A stretch of 64,000 bases of DNA, from contig JBAIAA010000258.1 in the NCBI GenBank assembly GCA_037893245.1, positions 1,240,001-1,304,000 of the forward strand, read 5' to 3'. A program made the position numbers and the translations under genes. The DNA is from Crossaster papposus. Its lineage: Eukaryota > Echinodermata > Asteroidea > Velatida > Solasteridae. Below the pieces are notes generated by a model. It searched no databases and was not told the DNA's origin. It saw only the letters and a program-made list of their open reading frames with translations. The first letter of the stretch is position 1. Every line of letters starts with the position of its first letter. This document shows positions 25,001-37,000 of this stretch, in pieces.

Positions 25001-28000
25001 TTAATTGAATGCTGTCGTGTATAAGCCAGTTTTAGTATTTCAACTGCACATGTGCATAGCAGGCCTGTATGCAGGATTTTTGTATTTATTTTACCTCCAA
25101 TAACCTTTGACATTGACATTTCATCGAGATACCGAACTGGGTTAAAGACATTTTATGAAATTTAGGGTCAAAGGTTGTTTGGGACCGGACTTTAAAATGT
25201 GAGCACACTGGGCATACTGTCACCTGCTTCATTTGTAACTGTAAATTCAGTTTTATAGGAGATACTCTAAATTATTCGAAAATATGTTCATCTAAATTGA
25301 ACACTGTTCAATATTTGTCAGTAATTTTTCTATAAACCTGTCCATTATACTCCAATTTTGCAGCAATTAAAAAAACTTCCTATTACCGAAATTGTCCCAG
25401 TGACGTCATCACACCTGGGCATGCACCAGCTGAGGAAGTGGTGGCTGACACTGGGAAAGACACGAGGATAACGTGATCTAATCGAACGGTCTCGTGTAAC
25501 ATTTGCATACACGTGTAAGCTAAAACGAACACACCCATTCTTTTTTGACAGGAGGAGTAACTTCCGAGGAGGCCCTCTACTTCTGCGATCTCGCCATGGT
25601 CCGCAGCTGTCCAGAGGAGAGACAGAGAGACTGGTCAATGTGGCTACCAAGCTTCTAGTAGCTACAGTGAGTTATTGCAGTACTACCAACGTAGATAGAA
25701 ATCCTCAATCCTTGTGTTAAAGGGAAATTCCAGGCTCAATAATATTTTACCTAGTCTAGAAGAACATATGTGACCTGTTCCAACGAAACCCGGACAAAGT
25801 CGACTTTTTAGTTTTTCAGATTTTGCTTTTTTCATATTCTCTAGGTTCTCAGCTTTAAAATGATGTATCATTTACATATGTACCCCCACCCTATCTTCCC
25901 TGGGGTCTGGATTTAGTGATAAAACCCTGACAACCTAATTATGAGATAAACAGCTTTGAAGTTCAGAAAAGCGTATTATTTCTATACACAAATGTTTCAC
26001 AAAATTGACAAAAAACACACTTCTGGTAGACGGATTTTGTTCAAATTTGAGGAGATTGTAGATTAATAGTGAGTGACTTAATAGGAAAACCTAAAACCTC
26101 AAAATGGTAAAATCCATCCCGAAATGACTTCAGGAGTACATTGTGACAAAACACATTGTGCGACTTTGTCCGGGTTTCGTTGGAACAGGTCACATATGTG
26201 ACCCGCTCCAGGAAAAGGTGACATAATTCGCGCTATGCATTTATGAGTACCCGTAATGGCCTGTTAAAGTTAATAGGGTAAATATTTGTGTCAACATTTG
26301 AATTTCATTTTTTGTCTTAAAGTGACATCTTTAATATCAAAAATTTCAGATTTTCCTGGAGCGTGTCACATATGTGACCTGTTCCAACGAAACCCGGACA
26401 AAGTCGACTTTTTAGTTTTTCAGATTTTGCTTTTTTCAAATTTTCTAGGTTCTCAGTTTTAAAATGATGTATCATTTACATATGTACCCCCACCCTATCT
26501 TCCCTGGGGTCTGGATTTAGTGATAAAACCCTGACAACCTAATTATGAGATAAACAGCTTTGAAGTTCAGAAAAGCGTATTATTTCTATACACAAGTGTT
26601 TCACAAAATTGACAAAAAACACACTTCTGGTAGACGGATTTTGTTCAAATTTGAGGAGATTGTAGATTAATAGTGAGTGACTTAGGAAAACCTAAAATCT
26701 CAAAATGGTAAAATCCATCCAGAAATGACTTCAGGAGTACATTGTGACAAAACACATTGTGCGACTTTGTCCGGGTTTCGTTGGAACAGGTCACATATGG
26801 TAACATACTGACTCCGCAGAAAATTAGTTTTGATTTGTTATCGAGAACGACCCACGCGCCTATTATATTCACGATTTCTTGCCATTCAGGAGTACAAGGG
26901 CACGTCCATATTGTTCAAATTTCCCGCCTCATCCAGAACATTATGACGTAGTGTCTGCACCTCAATGCACTGGTATCCTACCTTGACGCGGCCAATTATA
27001 TTATGCATACGTATGTTGTACGACGCCCGACTATTGCGGGTACAAGTATTGCATTTTTGTGCAGAATATCGACTTGATGCGCCACAAACTATCGTTTATT
27101 TTTGTATTTTCTGAAAAGAATAGAAAACCTGTGAGCTAGTAATTATGGCATCAGGTCCTTCTTCGTATGAGTTTGAGCCCACTTTCACATGTACAGTACA
27201 CCTTAGGTATACAATATGCCGTACACAAAAGGGTTCACTTGCATTTCTTGCCCGTGCAGGGCCGCTATCGATTGGGCTTCGCGTACTGATGGTGCAGACA
27301 CTACGTCACAATATTTCATATGTACCGATAAACCAGAACAAAATGGCGGCTCGCATGACGGTAAGCGCAGTGCGAGAAAATCTCTGTTTTATATTATTAC
27401 CGAAACCGTTAAAAAATGAAATAAAAATCAAGTTACAATGGCAATTGCTATTCTAAACTATGGGTGGAGTTTCCCTTTAAAAAAGTCACATTCTAGGCAA
27501 ATTTCTTCATTGGACCAGTTCGAGTCGGATGCCCTATATACACGCAAAGTTTTTACTGGAATTCTCAACGGATGAGGGATAAACATGTCACGAGCATGGT
27601 CGGAAATATCTGTCAGCGGTCCAGCTTGCAGCAAGCGAGGCCTGAAATATTAGGGTGTGCCACCCACAGATGCCGGCATGAACTCTCTCGGATTGAGGTT
27701 TGAAAAACATTCTTGCGTTATATGCGTCTGGTCCCGGTCAATGTCAAAGCCGTTTAAGCAGCAATAGCTTCCATGTTAGACTATAGCCAGAAATACACAA
27801 AAGCTAACTTGTTGTTTTCATGTCATCTTACCTAATCTAGACAAATTTATAAAAAATACTTTCCGTTTGAAAAACAAAACCTTTCGGAATTCAGACATTG
27901 ATATTTTTTTGTTTTTTGTAGGAAACTATTCCGATAGACCAGAAAAGGAATGGACGACGGCATTCAGGAAAGGTAATCAATAATATTACATTAATAATAA

Positions 28001-31000
28001 TGTATTACTCCTGCAACAGTTGCGCGAGAAAAACAATTCTGGGTTCAAAATTTGAAAAATCAAGCTGTTTGAGTGCTATACTTGTGATTTTAGTCACGCA
28101 TTTGCAAAATTATATATTAACGCATAAATCAATGAATGCGTTTCGTTGGCATCACATTACAAAGTCGTGCACCTTATCGCGCTAATAATTTCAAAAGTCG
28201 TGCAACCGTTGTGTAAATTTTTGTTCATTACACGTGCATGCGTGTTCGACATTGCAGCGCGACAGTCGTTGCAACAAAATCACGAATGTGTAAAATATAG
28301 GCCTTGTAAAAAACGTTTGAATTGAATGGTGCCAGACTATTTATACGTTCCAAGTCTCACTTTTTTTTAGCATATTTTAAATTTTAAATTATTCATTAGA
28401 GCTGACTGGTATTAATTTGTCATAAACTTTATCTCTTTACTTTCATTTCTATTTGCAAGTTCCAAAAATGAAGATTTAATTCCCTTTTAATTTAAGATGG
28501 CCGACCCGTGAATGAGGTGTATTGCTCATATAATAATCAAGCATGTGAAGATGCATTGTGTTTTCATTCGGGGTACCAGCGAAGCACAATGTCGCGATAT
28601 TGGGCACCATTACCCCAAAACCGCACATTTGGGTGTGCTAGCATTTACTAGCATTTAGCACAGATTGAAGGGCTGTTGTAGCCCAATCGTCAACGCGACA
28701 CATTAAATAATATTTTTCATATTGGGAGCTATACTGTAAAACCAGGTATTTAAAGGGAGGATACACCATTTGTAGATATCGGAAAAAAAACTTACTATTG
28801 AATTATTAGGAAATATCTTATTTATTTGAAAGTAAATAATTATTGCAGGCATCCAGCAAAATGATTGCGCTAGATATATTTTAATTGTTCTGAAAAATTG
28901 AACTGCATAAACAAAAATCTTATCGCCTGACTTTAATCATAAAAAAAAAAAAAAAAAATATAAAACCACTGCCTGACGCCGGTTCAAAATGAGCGCCGTT
29001 TTTCTTGCTTTTCTCAGCATCCATGATTGTAAAACTTCGGGCAGGTCAGTTAAATGATATTTACTATAAAATACAACAACCCCCAAATCCACTCATTCAT
29101 GATAATTCAAGCAATTACCAATGGTGTATCCTACCTTATTATTATTTATTTTAATTACTTTAAACCACAATTTACCACAATGTCGCTTCCCAGGTTTTAT
29201 CGTAAAATCGTGGGGACTTGAACCCATGACCTTCTGCTTTTTAGTGCAGACACCTAAATACCACTCGACAGAGTAAATGTAAATTCATTATTAGATTTTT
29301 GTATGATGTAGGGCAAACATCTAATATTGAGTATATTGAGTATACATTTCCTGACAAAGAGACCATGTAATGAAACCCTTGTTATAGTTCATACATTTTT
29401 CTCCACAGAATTTCAGGGCGGACAGTGGAGTAGGTTCAAGCCTACCCATGATTGACAACGGGTACGAGGAATACGGCCAACGACCCGAGAGGCCCAAGTC
29501 TACCTACGGCCATCGCCCGACCCGTCCAAAGGGTCCGGCCCGGCCTAAATCGGCACTAGAGGCACGGCCCAAATCGGCTGCTAAGATTTCGCCCAGCACG
29601 GCGCGCTACGGTTATGACTCGCTGGGCAGGAGAATTAAACTTCACTTAGAGGTGAGCGCAACTCAACAAACGTTTCTCAATATTTGCATGAAACTGCCTA
29701 TTTTTCACTTGTACCCACCACCCTTAATCAGTTCGCACCAGGATTATTTGGACATTGACTGGCCGGCACAAGATTGTCTTGCACGAACATCTATCCCAGG
29801 CAGATTCAGGATTGGGCTGGCATCTGATAGGAAGAACACCCACAGATGTTGGTTGCAAGCAGGTCACTGACAGCTATTTCACCGCTGTACTACAAAAACT
29901 GAATTGATCCAAATCTTGGCAAAAATCGGGTTTGTGGTCTAGAAGTGTTTGTCAGACAATGTAGATATGGTAATTTCGAACAGTACGGTACATGTGGCTC
30001 TACATTCCTATTATGATTGGGATAATATCTTGTCTAACAATTAAAGATTCAATACATTGTTTGGCAACACATATGTGACCTGCTCCCACAAAACCAGACA
30101 TAAGTTTTTTGGTTTTTTTAAAGTGAGATATTGTTATTTTCATTTAGTACACATTTTCAGCTTTCATTTGGTACCCAAACCACCTTTATACCATACAGTA
30201 CATCAAATTTGTATGAGGATTTTATAAAGACTGCCTGAAAACAATTGATGTATTTGGGAGATAAATTACCACTTTTAGGACACAGTTTGCCTCAATAAAT
30301 GCATGATTTTTGTACTTTCTCATCAATAAAGTTGATTTTGTTTAACTGAGGGTTAAAGTATACATATTAAAGAATAAAAAAATAACCCAAAACAAAAATC
30401 GATGTCCGCCATATTTTTCACCCCATTCGAACTTTGACGAGCTTTATCTTGAAATAGCCTGTGCGACTTGCATGTATGTCGGGTTTCGTAGGAGTGGGTC
30501 ACATCATGTTCCCCAACAAATTATTTGTATTCTGTCCCGAAAGCATAACACTACACAGTTCTCTTCCAGCTCTGCGATTTTGGTTTCAACACTCCAGTTT
30601 AAGAGCGCTCGTCTGTAAATATCGACCAAGTCGCGAAATCCAAATTTTTTCGAAATCCTCCAAACTTTGCCAAATTGTTACCCTAGTGGATAAATAAGCA
30701 CTGTGTAAATTTAACTTCGATCCGATAAATATTTTAGGAGAACGAGGACCTAGTTGAATTATCCGACTGACTGCCGCTTCTGAGGCAAATTTTAGGCCAT
30801 TCTACCACACATCAAAACTCGCTAAAAATCGCGTAGTTGCGCTTGCCATTCAAAATAAAACAGGTTTCTACTTAAAGATAAGACATTCCTTGGCAGTCCG
30901 AGTGAAGTTTCAAACACGTAGGAGCAAGATAGAATATTTGACAGATTTTTAAATATTTTCAATTTTCTAACAGTTATTTCGAAGGTCAAATTTGATGGCT

Positions 31001-34000
31001 AATATCTCCCCGTTCGACGCGGAAATCGGCTATTTTTAAAATCCTATACGCGAGAATAGTTCTTATAGTCGGTATTTGTGAAAAAATATTTTTGGGCCGG
31101 GCAAAATAATACCTTTGAGAAGGCTAATTACGAGCGCTGCTGGAAGTCAATTTGTGACACTTTCCAGACACCGGCGATCACGTACTCGTGACGCTGAAAA
31201 TCACCAGAAAGCGAATACTTGCACCAAAAATCACAACCAAATCAATCAAAACACATTTATTGTGGCTCTGTATAACTTACAATTTGAGTAGTCCTCGTCG
31301 ATATGAGTTTCCAGCTGAAAATTGTACAGGAATTTGTCCATCTAACGACTCCTATGACAGTCAATGACAGGGCAAACAACATCAAATCATGCAAACTCGG
31401 CGCGAACAGGCTGAAATTTCCATCAATACTGGCTCGTGCTTGAAATTTCTGGACCACTTTCAGTTTAAATAGTGCTTCAAAGGCAATATATTCTGTTTCC
31501 ATCTTGTCTCGAGGCAGCTAAAACAGAAACTAAGGCTATACAAAACATGCGCGGCAGACCGAGCAAAACCAGGAGGTCAAATGACAATATGTGACAAGTG
31601 GAAAGCGTGACCACACTAAGGGGCAAAACATTTTTAAAGGGGGAGGGGGAGGAAGATTTTGCTAGTGTAAGCCTATTTCATTTGTTTTCCTCTCAGATAT
31701 TGTAAAAATACAGAGGATTTTGTAACCAATTTGCTCTGCACTGCAATTTTTTATTAATAGATCTCCCAACCCCCACCTCTCCCTCTCAGAAGTCATGCTC
31801 GGAGACCCAGCGGCCTTTGCGGTCATTCCCAAAGGCACCCTCGAGCTTGCTCAGAAGTCAAATGGTCCGTCCTTTGTTCAAACTAAGCGCCTGCTGCTAG
31901 TTCGCACTCACTTAACACCAAGTTTCTCCAACTAACAACCATATTTGGCAAGAAATGGTGCAACGCAAACACCTAGCGTATGAAAGGCAAAAATAACCCC
32001 AGAGGACTTTCGCAATAGCCTCCTTAGTTTTCACTGATAACTAGTATTACGGCGTGCGCTCTCGAGTAGGTCAGAGATCTGGGGGCTTATTCCGTAGGTT
32101 TGAAATTGTTCATTTGAAAAAAAAAAGTGTGGTTTGATAAAGAGAGTGAGCTGGTGAAGATAGGTGCTGAACACAGAACAACAAAAGACGACATGCGGCG
32201 AGAGCTCGTCTGTACAACGTGAGTATCACTTCATTACACTAGGATACGAAGAGCGCGCTTTCCACTTGTCACATATTGTCATTTGACCTCCTGGTTTTGC
32301 TCGGTCTGCCGCGCATGTTTTGTATAGCCTTAGTTTCTGTTTTAGCTGCCTCGAAACAAGATGGAAACAGAATATATTGCCTTTGAAGCACTATTTAAAC
32401 TGAAAGTGGTCCAGAAATTTCAAGCACGAGCCAGTATTGATGGAAATTTCAGCCTGTTCGCGCCGAGTTTGCATGATTTGATGTTGTTTGCCCTGTCATT
32501 GACTGTCATAGGAGTCGTTAGATGGACAAATTCCTGTACAATTTTCAGCTGGAAACTCATATCGACGAGGACTACTCAAATTGTAAGTTATACAGAGCCA
32601 CAATAAATGTGTTTTGATTGATTTGGTTGTGATTTTTGGTGCAAGTATTCGCTTTCTGGTGATTTTCAGCGTCACGAGTACGTGATCGCCGGTGTCTGGA
32701 AAGTGTCACAAATTGACTTCCAGCAGCGCTCGTAATTAGCCTTCTCAAAGGTATTATTTTGCCCGGCCCAAAAATATTTTTTCACAAATACCGACTATAA
32801 GAACTATTCTCGCGTATAGGATTTTAAAAATAGCCGATTTCCGCGTCGAACGGGGAGATATTAGCCATCAAATTTGACCTTCGAAATAACTGTTAGAAAA
32901 TTGAAAATATTTAAAAATCTGTCAAATATTCTATCTTGCTCCTACGTGTTTGAAACTTCACTCGGACTGCCAAGGAATGTCTTATCTTTAAGTAGAAACA
33001 TGTTTTATTTTGAATGGCAAGCGCAACTACGCGATTTTTAGCGAGTTTTGATGTGTGGTAGAATGGCCTAAAATTTGCCTCAGAAGCGGAAGTCAGTCGG
33101 ATAATTCAACTAGGTCCTCGTTCTCCTAAAATATTTATCGGATCGAAGTTAAATTTACACAGTGCTTATTTATCCACTAGGGTAACAATTTGGCAAAGTT
33201 TGGAGGATTTCGAAAAAATTTGGATTTCGCGACTTGGTCGATATTTACAGACGAGCGCTCTTAAAACTCTATAGGTTGATTCATGCAACAGCAGTTGACT
33301 TTGTTCTCTCTATTGCTATGATTGATTTCTCTATAGCAACCGAGACATTACGAGGCCTCGGAATCCGACCAAGATCCCGATGACTATGACGACAATGATT
33401 TTGACGATTCTCGGGACAGCGGCATGAACATTCTGGTTCCCGTCACTGGCTCGGGAAAAAATCAGTCACCGGAATGGCTCAAGTAAGAAACTATCTCATA
33501 TTTAGTCAATAGATCTTATTCACGATTAAGCCATCTTTGGTTGTGTTCTCTGAATTTTATTATTATACATATGTATGATTTTGTCGAGTGATAATGCCAT
33601 GCGTTTTTATATACAAACGCGCATGTGCATCATTTCTTTTCGTACATGACCAGGATTTTAGCTACGCCGATCGGCGGTAGCCGGAATTTAACATCAAAAT
33701 CGCTAGTGCTCGTGTTTGTGCCGGTCCTAACGTTCCGTGCCAGTACCACATCGTGAACATAACGTTCCTTGTAGAATTTCCAAGACTTGCTGAAACTGTC
33801 TTTACTGGCTTTATTCAGCCATTCCGGTAAGGTCTCGGGTACAAACTCCGGAATATTCTTTAGTGATTTTGAGAAAGAAAAGCCTTGATCGAAGAAACAA
33901 AAGCAACAATCATCATGTACTTTGCTACAGCAGCACTTTGCTATGGAGGACGCCATGTTTGTTGATGTTTGATACCCACTATAGGTCACGTGACTTAGAG

Positions 34001-37000
34001 GGCGCAATCAGTCTATTGTAACAGTTCAAACAAGGATATTGACTAATTTGGAAAAAAACGCCAACATAGGGCTGGATAGTTCCATTGTTGAAACACCGGA
34101 ACATCAATCTGGAGGTTGCTGGCTTAAACCCCGCTCCATGCAGTCAATTAAAATTTGCAAAATAAAAACATTATTTGATTTGCAGCATTCAGATGTCAAA
34201 GGTGAATGTGAACGACCGCGACCGCGACGACTACGAAGAAGAAGATGATGAAGAAGAAGAGGAGGATGAAGAGGATGATGAGGAGCAAGGCGATAGCATC
34301 ATTCAGGGAGACGAGATGCTGCACAGCATTGACAACACCACGCAGACAGGGAGAGAGATGAGCTGTCAGACGGTAGAGAACCAAGACAACACCAAGGACA
34401 CGCAGACACGCAGGGCTAACACCGAGGAAAGCATGACTGACCCTTACCAGGTACACTAAAATAAAATATAATGAATAAAATTATATAGGAATAAAATATC
34501 AAACAATCAAGAAACCAAGGACACGCAGACACGCAGGGCTAACACAGAGGAGAGCATGACTGACCCTTACCAGGTATGCTAAAATAAAAAATAAAATTAC
34601 AAATATAAAGGAATAAAATATCAAACAATCAAGAAACCAAGACAATACCAAGGACACGAAGACACACAGGGCTAACACGGAGCAGAGCATGACTGACCCT
34701 TACCATGTACACTGGCGTGCAAAAGTATTTACGCACCTGTTTACAAATTTGATTTCTTGTTTTTTGTCATATAAACCAATCAATTGTTTGAATAAAATTT
34801 ATACCTGTGTATTGAGTGGTTTATTCGGTCCAAATAATTGAAGTTGTATTAATTCAATTAGCGTTCATGAGTCCACAGTGGCGATTAATCTGACGTCACT
34901 TTTTTTTTTCGTGCACAAAGTCTATGGGAATGTCGGTACAATCCAAGATGGCGGCGCCCATGGCCCAACACTGTAATGTTAAGGAGTTGATGCCGAGTAA
35001 AAGCCTAGCGGGCATCGATTACAGCTTGGCACCGCCGGCCTATTGACCCCAACAGATGGCAAGGATCTGACGATCCAGGCTATACCGAATCCGCTGGAGA
35101 GTTTGGAACAATTCATTATGGTTTCGAGGACTAATTTCGCGGTGCAGTTGCCTTTCCAAATCGTTTCACAAATTCTATAGCGGTTTCAGGTCAGGGCTCT
35201 GGGCCGGCCATACCATCAACTCGACGTCCCAACTGCCCCCCATTTCTCAAATGAAGTCTGGGATTGGATCGCCCAGATATTCCTGTGTTCCCTATAGAAA
35301 AAACAACCGGGATTCCCGCCGGGATTCCGCCGGGATCCCGCCGGGAATCCCGCCGGGATCCCGGCGGGAAAAACTTGCGGGATTTTTTGGCGGGATTATC
35401 CGGGATCCCGGTTAAATCCAACCGGGATCCCGGTTAAATCCAACCGGGATCCCGGTTAAATCCAACCGGGATCCCGGTTAAATCCAACCGGGATCCCGGT
35501 TAAATCCAAACGGGATCCCGGTTAAATCCAACCGGGATCCCGGTTAAATCCAACCGGGATCCCGGTTAAATCCAACCGGGATCCCGGTTAAATCCAACCG
35601 GGATCCCGGTTAAATCCAACCGGGATCCCGGTTCATCTAACCGGGATCCCGGGTTCACTCAACTGTGATCCCGGTTGAGTGGTTCCACTCAACCGGAATC
35701 CCGGGTTCAATCAACCGGGATCCCGGTTCAGTCAACCGGGATCCCGGGTTCACATAATTAATGCATGCCAGCCCCTTACAAAAATATTAGAAAGCTTGCA
35801 GTATTACTTGTAATAAAATTGTTAAAACAAAAAGTATCATTATTAAAAACAATTTTAAAAGTTAAAAACAAATACAAAAAAAATCAGACAAAGACTAAAC
35901 GTAGGCCTATTACTAGTCTGAGTTACTGGACTCTAGTAGTTATCGGTTTTTTTACATTTGGACAATTATCTGGCGATAGTACTACTAGCACCAGATAATG
36001 TCCAAATGTTTAAAAAAGCGATAACTAGATTCCAGTAACTCGGACTAGCCTATATCATAATGTTTCCTAGTTCCGGATAATGAGTAAAGTATGTAGAGTA
36101 TACACGCACAAGCGATTTTAAGTGACGTGTTCTGTGGGTCAAAGTTTATCGATTTGCTGCACCATGCATGGCCACGTTGCGCGCTGAAGACAAACATTTC
36201 CAAAACATATTCTTGTGCAATTTTTGTTTTAAACTTTAGGCATTCGGTTAGGCCTATGGCTAAATGGATGTAGCCTAAATATTTTATCAGAAAGGCTGCT
36301 TGATTCGGTTAGTTCCCGCTGTAAATATTATTTTTTTATAAACAACCTAAATTAGGGCCTTAGTAGTAGTAGAGTACACTGTACAAAGCAGTTTTTCAAG
36401 CGATCCGGAACAGGAAAAGCATGAAAAGCGATGTCAGTTCGTCGAGGCGCCCTGGCCTAGGCCAACATGTATTTTCAAAAATAGAAGTAGAACTTTTTAC
36501 TTTATAGAGAAGCTTTTTTTATTTTTATGGAAAACAAATTTAGTGCCTACTCTCCAGTGAACAAGTTCATCAATCATGCCAGTTTTTTTTTGCCACTTCA
36601 TGTCTATTTTATGTGTTATCACTCAAACCCATTTCACTTGATTTTCGAGGATAATTGGCCTAGGTAGCCGATCCGAAAGCAGCCTAAATATTTGTTGCGA
36701 TCCCGATATCCAGAACAGCAAAACTAGTATTACGACCGTAACGTACGTTACACACGTGTGTGTCCCACTTGGCACTGTCTTGGTTGCCCGGCCCCGGCCA
36801 GAACTAATTGCGGTGCAGCCGTCGTCAAAGTCAAACTTCTCGATGTCTCCCAATCTCGAAAAGATTCTTTCCAAACCATTATGAGCAGATGAGTAACAAA
36901 AGTAAGTTAGTAAGTAAGAAAATTAAGTTACAAAACCCTCTTCTTATTCATCCAGACTATATGGGCTCGCTTCTTGCCTGATGAAAACCGTTACGAATAC

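Noticed and set aside
27145-27456. Start of a separate gene (MASGPSSYEFEPTF)
   Set aside because: No downstream exon could be joined and overlapping frames are equally open; left as possible transposon debris.
34501-34573. Second copy of the exon 11 tail as a real alternative exon
   Set aside because: A phase-0 reading (DTQTRRANTEESMTDPYQ) is possible, but the sequence before it is A-rich without a pyrimidine tract. Kept as a duplicated, probably unused, exon fragment.
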